Assembly (NCBI GenBank): GCA_900539325.1
Contig: UQCC01000003.1
Coordinates: forward strand, 1 to 64,000
DNA length: 64,000 nucleotides
Source: an uncultured Eubacterium sp.
Lineage (GTDB): Bacteria > Bacillota > Clostridia > Oscillospirales > Acutalibacteraceae
Direction: 5' to 3'
Shown in pieces: positions 31,834 to 41,416 of this stretch; position 1 is the first letter of the stretch, and each line of letters opens with the position of its first letter. Under the pieces are notes generated by a model, which did not search any database, was not told the origin of the DNA, and was given only the letters and a program-made list of their open reading frames with translations. A program made the translations under genes and the position numbers.

Positions 31834-33888
31834 TTATCTCTTTTTCTTTTTACTGTTTGTTTTGGAAACTTTTGCAGGTGCTGTCTGCTTTGACTTTTCC
31901 TGCACAGGCTTCTCCTCTTTCACTTCAATTTTAACTGCCTGCTGTTTTACAGGCTTTGCAACTTCCTTTTCAGCCTTTACAGGTTTATCCTTTTTTGCAA
32001 GCTGTTTGTCAGCGGTTTTTTTAAGAAACATTGCCGACAGACCGTGAAGTTTCAAATCAATATGCTGCTCGTAGCCATGGATACTGCCCTTTTTAGACTT
32101 ATACGAGCCGGACATTCTGTGCTTGTCACCGCCGAATTTTTCAAGCGAGGTGTCAAACACAACCTTATAGGTTCCGTTCTTAGGAACGCCGATACGGTAT
32201 GAATCAAAACTGTTTGGAGTCCAGTTGAATACGGCGATAATTTCCTCGCCTTTTTTATTCATTCTTCTAAAGGCAATTACACTGTTGCAATTATCCTCGG
32301 AAGAAATCCACTGAAAGCCGTCCCAACTGTAATCAATTTCCCAAAGTTCGCTGTGTTCCTTGTAGAACTTGTTAAGTTCTCTTGAAAATTCCAAAGTTTG
32401 TCTGTGTTTGTCATAATCAAGAAGAAGCCAATCAAGTCCCTGCTTATAGTTCCACTCGATGAACTGACCGAACTCACTGCCCATAAAGAGAAGCTTTTTG
32501 CCCGGATGAGCCATCATATATGCAAGGAACAGCCTCAAGCCGTCAAACTTCATATCATAATCGCCCGGCATCTTGTTAAGCAAACTTGCCTTGCCGTGAA
32601 CAACCTCATCGTGAGATACAGGCAAAACAAAATTTTCACTGAACGCATAGAAAAAGCTGAATGTAATGCAATTATGATTGCCTTTTCTGAAAAACGGGTC
32701 AAGCGATGTATAGCGAAGCATATCGTTCATCCAGCCCATATTCCACTTGAAATTGAATCCAAGTCCGCCCTCTGACGGAGGCATAGTAATCATTGGCCAA
32801 GCGGTGCTTTCCTCTGCTATCATCATTGAGCCCGGATGATTGGTGAGAATAGTTGAATTGAGCTGACGGAAGAAATCAACCGCTTCAAGATTTTCTCTTC
32901 CGCCGTTTTTGTTAGGAGTCCACTCGCCATCTTTTCTGCAATAATCAAGATAAAGCATTGACGCAACGGCATCTACACGAAGACCGTCAAAATGAAACTC
33001 CTCAATCCAATAGTTTGCTGATGAAATAAGGAACGACTTAACCTCTTTTTTGGCATAATCGAACACTCTTGTGCCCCATTCCTTATGCTCGCCTTTTTTC
33101 ATATCGCTGTATTCGTAACAGCAAGTGCCATCAAATTCATACAGTCCAAAGGCATCTTTTGGAAAGTGAGCAGGCACCCAGTCGAGAATAACGCCTATTC
33201 CCTCCTTGTGGCAGGTATCCACAAAATACTTCAAATCCTCAGGAAGTCCATAGCGTGAGGTTGCGGCAAAATAACCTGTAACCTGATAACCCCACGAGCC
33301 GTCAAACGGATATTCCATAATCGGGAGCATCTCAATGTGAGTGTAACCCATATCCTTTACATAAGGAACAAGCTGCTCGGCAAGTTCACGATATGTTAAA
33401 AAGTTGCCGTCATCGTGCATTTTCCACGAGCCTATATGAACCTCGTAGATATTAACAGGCTTTTCCAAAATATTCTGTCGGCTTTTGTCAAGCTGCCATT
33501 TGGAATCTTTCCATTTGTAATCTTTGAGTTCGTAAACCTTAGAGCCTGTGCCCGGTCGTGTTTCCTGATGCACCGCATACGGGTCTGCCTTGAGAAGTGT
33601 TGCACCCGTGTTGGTTTTGATTGCATATTTATAGCAGTCATAAACCTTTACATCATCTATAATCACTTCCCAAATTCCCGGAGAAACGGCAACGCATTTG
33701 TTTGCACTTTCGTCCCAAGAATTGAAATCTCCCACAACAGACACGCCTTGAGCATTAGGTGCCCAAACTCTGAAAGCCACTTTGTCGCCGTCAATACGGT
33801 GATTGCCGAAAAACTCGTATGCCTTATAGTTGGTTCCGTCATGAAAAAGATACACGGGAAGTTGGTATTCTTCTTTCATTTTTTTCAT
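31834..33888 (-). CDS. glgB: 1,4-alpha-glucan branching enzyme
   Basis: A 684-residue GH13 branching enzyme that forms alpha-1,6 branches in glycogen. A CBM48 domain (about residues 20-110) precedes the catalytic barrel. The nucleophile Asp is in GLRVDAVASM, the acid/base Glu in MMIAEESTA and the third Asp in PVSHDEVVHG. After the normal end (about residue 620) there is a 60-residue Lys/Pro/Ala/Glu-rich disordered tail ending in KKKKR, which is unusual. ATG 33888 has AAAGGA at the right distance; the frame opens at 33909. First gene of the glycogen operon. Confidence 0.95.
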   Translation of the reverse strand: MKKMKEEYQLPVYLFHDGTNYKAYEFFGNHRIDGDKVAFRVWAPNAQGVSVVGDFNSWDESANKCVAVSPGIWEVIIDDVKVYDCYKYAIKTNTGATLLKADPYAVHQETRPGTGSKVYELKDYKWKDSKWQLDKSRQNILEKPVNIYEVHIGSWKMHDDGNFLTYRELAEQLVPYVKDMGYTHIEMLPIMEYPFDGSWGYQVTGYFAATSRYGLPEDLKYFVDTCHKEGIGVILDWVPAHFPKDAFGLYEFDGTCCYEYSDMKKGEHKEWGTRVFDYAKKEVKSFLISSANYWIEEFHFDGLRVDAVASMLYLDYCRKDGEWTPNKNGGRENLEAVDFFRQLNSTILTNHPGSMMIAEESTAWPMITMPPSEGGLGFNFKWNMGWMNDMLRYTSLDPFFRKGNHNCITFSFFYAFSENFVLPVSHDEVVHGKASLLNKMPGDYDMKFDGLRLFLAYMMAHPGKKLLFMGSEFGQFIEWNYKQGLDWLLLDYDKHRQTLEFSRELNKFYKEHSELWEIDYSWDGFQWISSEDNCNSVIAFRRMNKKGEEIIAVFNWTPNSFDSYRIGVPKNGTYKVVFDTSLEKFGGDKHRMSGSYKSKKGSIHGYEQHIDLKLHGLSAMFLKKTADKQLAKKDKPVKAEKEVAKPVKQQAVKIEVKEEKPVQEKSKQTAPAKVSKTNSKKKKR

Positions 33889-33963
33889 AGAAAATCCTTT
33901 CGTTAACAATTACTAAACAACAAAAAGGGTACACTTTCCCTACTTTGAATATTCTATAAAATA

Positions 33964-33992
33964 ATAATAACACTATTACAAACAGTTTTCAA
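33964..33992 (-). promoter_or_regulatory. Promoter of the glycogen operon
   Basis: On the minus strand, TTGAAA (33987-33992), 17 bases, TATTAT (33964-33969). The 335-base gap between glgB and the divergent ANTAR gene is very AT-rich and holds only promoters. Confidence 0.65.
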
Positions 33993-34125
33993 GAGTTATT
34001 TGGTTATTTTGTTACAAGAAAATGTAAAATATTTATAAAATCTGTGCACTTTGTCAAATACGCACAAAAAATGTATTACTCGGTAAAAGTAACAAAATTT
34101 TTATAAAATTATAGTGTATTTTCTA

Positions 34126-34155
34126 TTGCCACATTTCATTATAATATGTTATAAT
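34126..34155 (+). promoter_or_regulatory. Candidate promoter of the ANTAR gene
   Basis: TTGCCA (34126-34131), 18 bases, TATAAT (34150-34155), about 68 bases before the ATG. Confidence 0.5.
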
Positions 34156-34223
34156 ATTTTATATTTTTAAAATAACAAACATATATATTTAAGGACTAAC
34201 ATATTTGGGGTGGAGAACAGGCT

Positions 34224-34739
34224 ATGAAAAACATCATTGTTGCATACCCTAACAGGAACACGGCTTTGCAATTAAAAAGCGTCCTTGAACAAGACGGTCT
34301 TTATGTATCGCACATCTGTGCCACGGGTGCAAGTGCCCTTGGTATTGCGGCAGATATGCGTAGCGGCGTTATAATCTGTGCATCTATTTTGCGTGATATG
34401 GGTGCGGCGGTTATGGCGGAAAGATTGCCATCCGGCTTTGATGTAATCGCTCTGTCAAAAAGCGGAAAAGAAGATTACATGGGCAACCTGATCTGTCTTC
34501 CCCTGCCGCTTGATAAGGATGATTTTTTAAGGACGGTTGAAATTCTTGTTACAACCGAAAGTTCTTTTACCGACAGAAATCTTAACGACAGCGAATACAT
34601 TTCAAACGCAAAAGCCATATTGATGAACATCAATTCAATGACCGAAATGCAAGCGCACAAATTTTTGCAAGGCGAAAGTATGAAAAGCGGTATGAAAATG
34701 GTTGATGTTGCAAAAGACATCATTGCAAGATTTGAATAG
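34224..34739 (+). CDS. ANTAR-domain antiterminator with degenerate receiver
   Basis: A 171-residue protein. Residues 1-110 follow a response-regulator receiver fold, but the usual phosphoacceptor region reads GVIICASIL with no Asp. From about residue 125 an ANTAR helical domain is visible (AKAILMNINSMTEMQAHKFLQ ... MVDVAKDII), a module that binds paired hairpins in leader RNAs and prevents termination. It is transcribed away from the glycogen operon and leads directly into dapF, whose start is 8 bases downstream. GGTGGAG precedes the ATG. Targets are unknown. Confidence 0.85.
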   Translation: MKNIIVAYPNRNTALQLKSVLEQDGLYVSHICATGASALGIAADMRSGVIICASILRDMGAAVMAERLPSGFDVIALSKSGKEDYMGNLICLPLPLDKDDFLRTVEILVTTESSFTDRNLNDSEYISNAKAILMNINSMTEMQAHKFLQGESMKSGMKMVDVAKDIIARFE

Positions 34740-34747
34740 GTGATACA

Positions 34748-35599
34748 ATGAAACTGAATTTTATAAAAATGCACGGTGCCGGCAACGACTACATCTATGT
34801 TGACGGAATGAAATATCAGATACCCGATGAAAGTGCAGCGGCAAAAAAGCTGTCGGACAGACACTTCAGTGTCGGCGGTGACGGGCTCATCATCATCAAA
34901 AAAGGTACAAAAGCCGATTACGAAATGGTGATGTACAACGCTGACGGCTCACGAGGTGCAATGTGCGGCAACGGTATTCGCTGTGTTGCAAAATACCTTT
35001 TTGACGAGGGATATACAAACAACGAAAAAGAATTCACAATCGAATCTATGAGTGCAATCAAGCACATCAAGGTGAATGTTATTGACGGCAAAGCTGTGTC
35101 GGCGAGAGTTGATATGGGCAAACCGATACTCAAGGCAAGCGACATACCCGTTAACTTTAACGGTGAGAAATGCGTTAATCAGCCTGTCACATTCGCTGAC
35201 AGAGAGTTCAATATGACCTGCGTTTCAATGGGCAACCCTCATGCGGTTATGTTTATTGACGAGCATCCGACAGATTTTGATTTGAACAAATACGGCAGTA
35301 TTGCAGAGCAAGACACGAACCTGTTTCCCGACAGAGTAAATGCCGAATTTGCAAAGATTATTGACAGAAGCAATATTGAAATGCGTGTTTACGAGCGTGG
35401 CGCAGGAGAAACTCTTGCATGCGGCACGGGTGCTTGTGCAACCGCTGTTTCAGCAATTCTCAACGGCTACTGCGACAACAAAGTTACCGTTCATCTTCTC
35501 GGCGGAGATTTGCTCATTGAGTGGAGCGGCAACGAAAATGACAGTGTTATTATGACCGGACCGGCAGAATATGCTTTTACCGGTACGGTTGAAATATAA
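34748..35599 (+). CDS. dapF: Diaminopimelate epimerase
   Basis: A 283-residue cofactor-independent racemase turning LL-diaminopimelate into meso-diaminopimelate for lysine and peptidoglycan. The two catalytic cysteines are in GAMCGNGIRC and LACGTGACA. The N-terminal KMHGAGNDYIY is the family opening. AGGTGA precedes ATG 34748. The next gene, dapL, performs the preceding step of the pathway. Confidence 0.97.
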   Translation: MKLNFIKMHGAGNDYIYVDGMKYQIPDESAAAKKLSDRHFSVGGDGLIIIKKGTKADYEMVMYNADGSRGAMCGNGIRCVAKYLFDEGYTNNEKEFTIESMSAIKHIKVNVIDGKAVSARVDMGKPILKASDIPVNFNGEKCVNQPVTFADREFNMTCVSMGNPHAVMFIDEHPTDFDLNKYGSIAEQDTNLFPDRVNAEFAKIIDRSNIEMRVYERGAGETLACGTGACATAVSAILNGYCDNKVTVHLLGGDLLIEWSGNENDSVIMTGPAEYAFTGTVEI

Positions 35600-35623
35600 G
35601 TAATTTAACGGAGGTTTAAAAAT

Positions 35624-36841
35624 ATGAAAATTAACGACAACTTTTTAAAAATTGAGTCAAGTTACCTTTTCTCAACGGTTGCAAAGAAGCAAAGAGCATA
35701 CCAAGCAGCTCACCCGGATGCAGATGTTATCCGTCTTTCAATCGGCGATGTTACAAAGCCGCTTGCTCCGGCTGTTATTGATGCAATGCACAAGGCAGTT
35801 GAGGAAATGGCAGACGAAGCAACATTCAGAGGTTACCCGCCTGAATACGGCTATGATTTTATTCTTGACGCTATTCAAAAGAACGATTACGCAGACAGAG
35901 GCATTGACATTGCAAAAGACGAAATCTTTTTGTCCGACGGTGCGAAGAGTGACTGCGGCAACATCGGCGACATTTTTTCGGTAGACAACAAAGTTGCCAT
36001 CTGTGACCCTGTTTATCCGGTATATATTGACACAAATGTTATGGCAGGCAGAAGCGGCGACAAGGACGAAAACGGTCTTTGGAGCAACATCATCTATATG
36101 CCTTGCACGGCAGAAAACAACTTTACACCTGATCTTCCGTCTGAAGTTCCTGATGTAATTTACCTTTGCTTCCCTAACAACCCAACAGGTATGGTAGCAA
36201 CAAAGGAACAACTCAAAAAGTGGGTTGACTATGCGCTTGAACACAAGTCACTCATTCTCTTTGACTCGGCTTACGAAAGCTTTATTGTTGAAGAAAACAT
36301 TCCAAAGTCAATTTACGAAATCGAGGGTGCAAAGAAGTGCGCTATCGAGCTTCGTTCTTTCTCAAAAACCGCCGGCTTTACAGGTATGAGATGCGGCTAC
36401 ACCGTAGTTCCTAAGGACCTTGTGTTTGAAGGCACATCACTCAATCCTCTTTGGGCAAGACGCCAGGCTACAAAATTCAACGGCGTGTCATACATCACAC
36501 AGAGAGCGGCAGAAGCTATTTACTCGGAAGAGGGCAAGAAGCAAATCAAAGAAACACTTGCTTACTATCAAAAGAATGCTAAAGTTATCTTTGAGGGCCT
36601 TAAGGATGCAGGCTTTGAATGTTACGGCGGCATTAACTCACCATACGTTTGGCTCAGAGTTCCGCAAGGTTACACAAGCTGGGAATTCTTTGATGAACTC
36701 CTTGAAAAGTGCCAGGTTGTAGGTACTCCGGGTTCAGGCTTCGGTCCTGCAGGCGAAGGCTACTTCAGACTGACAGCATTCGGCAACGCAGAAAAGACTG
36801 TTGAAGCTGTCGAAAGAATCAAAAAGGCATACAAAAAATAA
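35624..36841 (+). CDS. dapL: LL-diaminopimelate aminotransferase
   Basis: A 405-residue PLP aminotransferase converting tetrahydrodipicolinate directly to LL-diaminopimelate. The PLP lysine is in SFSKTAGFTGMRCGY, and the opening INDNFLKIESSYLFSTVAKK is typical of DapL. Use of the DapL route rather than succinylated or acetylated intermediates is common in Clostridia. GGAGG lies before ATG 35624. Adjacent to dapF, so the two give meso-diaminopimelate together. The 3' end is followed by a 20-base tandem duplication. Confidence 0.96.
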   Translation: MKINDNFLKIESSYLFSTVAKKQRAYQAAHPDADVIRLSIGDVTKPLAPAVIDAMHKAVEEMADEATFRGYPPEYGYDFILDAIQKNDYADRGIDIAKDEIFLSDGAKSDCGNIGDIFSVDNKVAICDPVYPVYIDTNVMAGRSGDKDENGLWSNIIYMPCTAENNFTPDLPSEVPDVIYLCFPNNPTGMVATKEQLKKWVDYALEHKSLILFDSAYESFIVEENIPKSIYEIEGAKKCAIELRSFSKTAGFTGMRCGYTVVPKDLVFEGTSLNPLWARRQATKFNGVSYITQRAAEAIYSEEGKKQIKETLAYYQKNAKVIFEGLKDAGFECYGGINSPYVWLRVPQGYTSWEFFDELLEKCQVVGTPGSGFGPAGEGYFRLTAFGNAEKTVEAVERIKKAYKK

Positions 36842-36868
36842 TTAAAATATACAAAAAATAATTAAAAT
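36829..36868 (+). repeat. 20-base exact tandem duplication at the dapL stop
   Basis: Two exact copies of a 20-base AT-rich unit (36829-36848 and 36849-36868). The first includes the dapL stop codon, so the second copy repeats the last codons outside the gene. Probably a replication-slippage product. Confidence 0.85.
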
Positions 36869-36908
36869 ATATTTCATTTAAAACATATTTATTCAGGAGG
36901 ATAACATT

Positions 36909-37619
36909 ATGACTAAAACAGAGCAGCTCTATGAGGGCAAGGCAAAAAAGGTTTGGGCAACAGACGATGATAACATCGTTATCGTTGACTACAAGGACGA
37001 CGCAACAGCTTTTAACGGAATCAAAAAAGGCACAATCGTCGGCAAGGGTGTTGTAAACAACAAGATGAGCAACTACCTTATGCAGCTCCTTGAAAAGCAC
37101 GGCATTCCAACCCACTTTGTTGAGGAATTATCAGACAGAGAAACAGCAGTTAAAAAGGTAAAGATTGTTCCTCTTGAAGTTATTATCCGTAACAGAGCCG
37201 CAGGTTCTATCTGCAAAAGACTCGGTCTTGAAGAAGGCATGGATTTTGTTTGCCCTTCAATCGAATTTTCATACAAAGATGACGAACTCGGCGATCCGCT
37301 CATCAACGGCTACCATGCTGTATCATGCGGTTTTGCAACCAAAGAAGATGTTGAAACTATCAAGAAAATGGCATTCAAGGTTAACGATGTACTCAAGGAA
37401 TATTTTGCATCAATCGGCGTTGAGCTTATCGACTTCAAGCTTGAATTCGGTAAGACAGCAGACGGCACAATCGTTCTTGCAGACGAAATCAGCCCTGACA
37501 CCTGCCGTTTTTGGGACATCAAGACTCACGAAAAACTCGACAAGGACAGATTCCGTCGTGACCTTGGCGGCGTAGAAGAAGCATACGAAGAAATGATGAA
37601 AAGAGTAGGACTTAACTAA
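36909..37619 (+). CDS. purC: Phosphoribosylaminoimidazole-succinocarboxamide synthase
   Basis: A 236-residue SAICAR synthetase that ligates aspartate to CAIR in purine biosynthesis. The opening LYEGKAKKVW, then IIRNRAAGSICKR and ADEISPDTCRFWD are diagnostic. AGGAGG precedes the start. Its TAA overlaps the ATG of purB by one base, so the consecutive enzymes are translationally coupled. Confidence 0.97.
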   Translation: MTKTEQLYEGKAKKVWATDDDNIVIVDYKDDATAFNGIKKGTIVGKGVVNNKMSNYLMQLLEKHGIPTHFVEELSDRETAVKKVKIVPLEVIIRNRAAGSICKRLGLEEGMDFVCPSIEFSYKDDELGDPLINGYHAVSCGFATKEDVETIKKMAFKVNDVLKEYFASIGVELIDFKLEFGKTADGTIVLADEISPDTCRFWDIKTHEKLDKDRFRRDLGGVEEAYEEMMKRVGLN

Positions 37620-39052
37620 TGGAACACAACACATACAATTCCCCGTTTAATGCCCGTTACGCAAGCAAGGAAATGCAATACATATATTCTCCGGACTTTA
37701 AGTTCAAAACATGGAGAAAGCTATGGATTGCCCTTGCCGAAGCAGAGCACGAGCTCGGTCTCAATGTAACACAGGAACAGATTGACGAATTAAAGGCTCA
37801 CGCAGACGACATAAACTACGAAGTTGCAGAGGAATACGAGAAGAAATTCCGTCACGATGTTATGAGCCATGTGCACGCTTACGGCGAGCAATGCCCTAAG
37901 GCAAAAGGAATTATCCACCTTGGTGCAACCTCTTGCTATGTAGGCGACAACACAGATGTTATCACCATGCGTGAGGCACTCAATTTGGTTAAGAAAAAAA
38001 TTGTAAACGCCATTGCGTCAGTTGCCAAATTTGCAGACGAATACAAGGATATGCCATGCCTCGGCTTTACCCACTTCCAGCCGGCTCAGCCTACAACAGT
38101 GGGCAAAAGAGCAACTCTTTGGCTTATGGATTTGGTTATGGACCTCAACGAGATTGACCATGTACTTGACACCCTTATGCTTCTTGGCTCAAAGGGCACA
38201 ACTGGAACCCAGGCAAGTTTCCTTGAACTCTTTGACGGCGACCACGAGAAGTGCAAAGAGCTTGACAGAAAAATTGCCGAAAAAATGGGTTTCAAGGCTT
38301 GCTTCCCTGTAAGCGGACAAACTTATGCAAGAAAGCTTGACACCATTGTTTGCAACTGCCTTGCACTCATTGCACAAAGTTGTTGCAAATTCTCAAACGA
38401 CCTCAGACTCCTTCAAAATCTTAAAGAAATCGAAGAACCGTTTGAAAAGAACCAAATCGGTTCATCCGCTATGGCTTACAAGAGAAACCCTATGAGAAGC
38501 GAAAGAATTGCATCTCTTTCAAGATATGTTATGATTGACGCACTCAACCCTGCTTGGACAGCTTCTGCGCAATGGTTTGAAAGAACACTTGACGACAGTG
38601 CAAACAAGCGTGTAAGCGTTGCCGAAGCCTTCCTTGCTATTGACGGAATACTTGACCTTTACATCAATGTTACAAGCGGTCTTGTTGTTTATCCAAAGGT
38701 TATTGAATCAAGACTTATGAGCGAACTTCCGTTTATGGCAACAGAAAACATTATGATGGACGCTGTTAAAAAGGGTGGCGACAGACAGGAACTCCACGAG
38801 AAAATCCGTCAACACTCAATGGCAGCCGGTGCTGTTGTTAAGGTTGAAGGCGGCAAAAACGACCTTGTGGACAGAATTGCGGCTGACCCTGCATTTATGA
38901 CTACTAAGGAAGAAATTCTTGCAATTTTGAAACCTGCAAACTTTGTAGGCAGAGCACCTGAGCAAACAGCAGACTTCCTAAACGAAGTTATCAATCCTAT
39001 TCTTGAAGAAAACAAGGATTTACTCGGTGTTGATGTTGAAATTAATGTTTGA
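37619..39052 (+). CDS. purB: Adenylosuccinate lyase
   Basis: A 477-residue fumarase-superfamily lyase. It splits SAICAR to AICAR, directly after the PurC step, and adenylosuccinate to AMP. The signature loop GSSAMAYKRNPMRSERI holds the catalytic serine region, and HLGATSCYVGDNTD and TFTHFQPAQPTT-like (CLGFTHFQPAQPTTVG) segments complete the active site. Starts on the overlapping TAATG with purC. Confidence 0.97.
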   Translation: MEHNTYNSPFNARYASKEMQYIYSPDFKFKTWRKLWIALAEAEHELGLNVTQEQIDELKAHADDINYEVAEEYEKKFRHDVMSHVHAYGEQCPKAKGIIHLGATSCYVGDNTDVITMREALNLVKKKIVNAIASVAKFADEYKDMPCLGFTHFQPAQPTTVGKRATLWLMDLVMDLNEIDHVLDTLMLLGSKGTTGTQASFLELFDGDHEKCKELDRKIAEKMGFKACFPVSGQTYARKLDTIVCNCLALIAQSCCKFSNDLRLLQNLKEIEEPFEKNQIGSSAMAYKRNPMRSERIASLSRYVMIDALNPAWTASAQWFERTLDDSANKRVSVAEAFLAIDGILDLYINVTSGLVVYPKVIESRLMSELPFMATENIMMDAVKKGGDRQELHEKIRQHSMAAGAVVKVEGGKNDLVDRIAADPAFMTTKEEILAILKPANFVGRAPEQTADFLNEVINPILEENKDLLGVDVEINV

Positions 39053-39063
39053 TTGATACAACA

Positions 39064-39099
39064 AAAACCGACAAGTACTTAACGGTATTTGTCGGTTTT
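39064..39099. terminator. Shared terminator between purB and the HAD gene
   Basis: Fifteen-base arms (39064-39078 and 39085-39099, one mismatch) with an A-run on one side and T-rich sequence on the other, placed between convergent genes. Confidence 0.8.
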
Positions 39100-39138
39100 A
39101 TTTATTTTGTGACAGATAAATCTGTCCCTTGCTATTTA

Positions 39139-39996
39139 TTAAATTTTTCCGTTTGCAATGTCCTCATCGGCTTTACCGCTCATGATATATTCGAGCAAAT
39201 CGGCAACACAACCTTTGTTGCAATGACATGCTTCAAACTTGCAAATCTTGTGTATTGAGCTTGGTGCCTGACCTGCACATGCCGGCAAACCGACTGTTTT
39301 GAGCATATCCCAATCGTTATAATAATCGCCGATTGCGGCAACATGACTTTTTTCTATTCCGAGCATATCGGCAAGTTTCATAATTCCGACGCCCTTGTGA
39401 GTGTCCTTTTGGAGCATTTCAAGTGTGAGAATTGACGACGACATAAAGTTTGCATCGGGATTTTCAAGCCGTGAAATAACCTTACGCAGTTTTTCGATAG
39501 TAAAAGGATTGGACCAAAATATAACCTTCATCCAGCCTTCCTGCGGCACATCGTCAACACTCTTTACAATCTCATACTTTGCCTTGTCGGCACACATAGT
39601 AAAGTTTGAAAGCAAGCCGTTTTTTACAATATAAACATAATCGTCAAAATAAACGCCGATGTCAACGCTCTTGAAAATTTCATCAAATTCTTCGCTGATA
39701 TACTTAACGAACTCTCTGCCTTTTTCACCTATCGTAGAACGCCACATCATTTCCTGCTTGCGATAATCGTACAAGCCTGCGCCGTTTAGCACAATCGCCG
39801 GTTGATTTGCAGTGATGCGATTATAATTGCGTTCAAGGCTCGACTGAAGCCTGCCCGAAGCAAGAGTAAAGTTTCCGCCTCGGTCGGTAAATTCCTTGAT
39901 AGCGTTATAATTACGCTTTGGGAGCTTACGCAATTTATTATTAAGGGTTCCGTCTATATCGGACACAACCAACCAATTTTCAAATGTTTTCTCCAT
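39139..39996 (-). CDS. HAD-superfamily (Cof-type) hydrolase
   Basis: A 285-residue Cof-like HAD phosphatase with a C2 cap. Motif I is SDIDGTLNN, motif II TLASGR, the conserved lysine lies in HKGVGIMKLA and motif III is IGDYYNDWDML. Enzymes of this class remove phosphate from sugar phosphates or flavin nucleotides. The C-terminus carries a small cysteine/histidine cluster (CKFEACHCNKGC). Overlaps the pseudouridine synthase gene by 17 bases, so translationally linked. Confidence 0.9.
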   Translation of the reverse strand: MEKTFENWLVVSDIDGTLNNKLRKLPKRNYNAIKEFTDRGGNFTLASGRLQSSLERNYNRITANQPAIVLNGAGLYDYRKQEMMWRSTIGEKGREFVKYISEEFDEIFKSVDIGVYFDDYVYIVKNGLLSNFTMCADKAKYEIVKSVDDVPQEGWMKVIFWSNPFTIEKLRKVISRLENPDANFMSSSILTLEMLQKDTHKGVGIMKLADMLGIEKSHVAAIGDYYNDWDMLKTVGLPACAGQAPSSIHKICKFEACHCNKGCVADLLEYIMSGKADEDIANGKI

Positions 39997-40909
39997 ATTT
40001 TCTCTCCAACAAATTCAAAAACGAAGTAAAATATTCCGGTAATTCGCTTTCAAATTCCAAATACTCGTTTGTTATAGGATGAACAAAACCGATATGCTTT
40101 GCATGCAGGCACTGACCGTTTAGGCTTGTAATAACCTTTTTTGGACCGTAAACAGGGTCGCCTGCAACGGGATGACCTATATACGCCATATGCACTCTGA
40201 TTTGATGAGTGCGTCCCGTTTCAAGTATACATCTTACATGAGTAAACTCGCCGTATCTTTTGATAACCTCAAAATGCGTGGTGGCAGGCTTTGAATTTTT
40301 CATAGTGACAGCCATCTTTTTTCTATCCTTACTGTCCCTGCCTATCGGCTGACAAATCGTGCCGCTGTCCTCTTTGATATTACCGTAAACCACAGCCTCA
40401 TACGCACGGGAAAAACTGTGTTCTTTAATTTGTTCGGCAAGACCGATATGTGCCTTGTCCGTTTTGGCAACTATCAAAAGACCCGATGTATCCTTGTCTA
40501 TTCTGTGCACAATCCCCGGTCTTATAACGCCGTTAATACCCGATAAGCTGTCGCCGCAATGATAAAGCAGAGCATTAACAAGTGTACCGTCGGGATTACC
40601 GTTTGCCGGATGAACAACCATACCTTTAGGCTTATTAACCACAAGCAGATACTCATCCTCGTATACAATTTCTATATCGATATTCTGTGCAACCGCCTCA
40701 AGCGGTTTGGCATCAGGAACGGTAACATCAACGCTGTCCCCTGCCTTGCATTTGTAGTTTTTTGCAACCGCCCTGCCGTTTACAACAACATTGTTTTCCT
40801 CAATGATTTTCTGCACGGCGGAGCGAGTGATATCCTCAATGTTTTCTGTTAAAAACTTATCTATTCGTATTCCGTTTGACGGGCATACAAAACTGTAATT
40901 TTCAGCCAT
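39980..40909 (-). CDS. RluA/RluD-family ribosomal large-subunit pseudouridine synthase
   Basis: A 309-residue pseudouridine synthase with an N-terminal S4 RNA-binding domain (residues about 12-70) and a catalytic domain with the essential Asp in HRIDKDTSGLL. LETGRTHQIRVHM is a further family motif. It modifies uridines in 23S rRNA. In many Firmicutes the gene follows lspA, as here, where it overlaps lspA by 8 bases. Confidence 0.95.
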   Translation of the reverse strand: MAENYSFVCPSNGIRIDKFLTENIEDITRSAVQKIIEENNVVVNGRAVAKNYKCKAGDSVDVTVPDAKPLEAVAQNIDIEIVYEDEYLLVVNKPKGMVVHPANGNPDGTLVNALLYHCGDSLSGINGVIRPGIVHRIDKDTSGLLIVAKTDKAHIGLAEQIKEHSFSRAYEAVVYGNIKEDSGTICQPIGRDSKDRKKMAVTMKNSKPATTHFEVIKRYGEFTHVRCILETGRTHQIRVHMAYIGHPVAGDPVYGPKKVITSLNGQCLHAKHIGFVHPITNEYLEFESELPEYFTSFLNLLERKYGENI

Positions 40910-41399
40910 CGGAGTTCTCCTTTGGCTTTTTTACATCCTTAAATGCGTCATAAAGCAAGTAACCCACAAGCACAACGGCACCGCAGGTTACGGCACAATC
41001 AGCAATGTTGAATATAGCAAAATTAACAAATGTAGGTTCGATAAAATCAACAACATAACCAAATCTTATACGGTCTATAAGGTTGCCTATACCGCCCGAC
41101 AAAATCACGCCGAGACTCCAATACAGCCACAGGCTTTTGCACCTGTTTGAAAACAAATAGTAAAAAACGCCGACGCATACAACAACGGTCAAGGCGATAA
41201 ACACCCACCTTGCACCGCTTAGCATTGAAAAAGCCATACCCGTGTTTTCGGCATATTTGAACTGCACAATACCGGGAATGAACTTTGCAACGCTTCCGTC
41301 GGCAAGCTTTAATGAAGCAAAATATTTAGTTATTTGGTCAAATGCAACGATAAGAATAATCATTATCGAGCAGGAAATGTGTTTTTTTGTATGCTTCAT
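40902..41399 (-). CDS. lspA: Lipoprotein signal peptidase (signal peptidase II)
   Basis: A 165-residue four-helix membrane aspartyl peptidase that cleaves lipoprotein signal peptides before the lipidated cysteine, for example in the deacetylase lipoprotein at 21357-22214. Catalytic Asp residues sit in GGIGNLIDRIRFGYVVDF and NIADCAVTCG. AAGGAT precedes the start. It lies downstream of ileS, the common Firmicutes order. Confidence 0.96.
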   Translation of the reverse strand: MKHTKKHISCSIMIILIVAFDQITKYFASLKLADGSVAKFIPGIVQFKYAENTGMAFSMLSGARWVFIALTVVVCVGVFYYLFSNRCKSLWLYWSLGVILSGGIGNLIDRIRFGYVVDFIEPTFVNFAIFNIADCAVTCGAVVLVGYLLYDAFKDVKKPKENSDG

Positions 41400-41416
41400 A
41401 TATATCCTTATGATAC

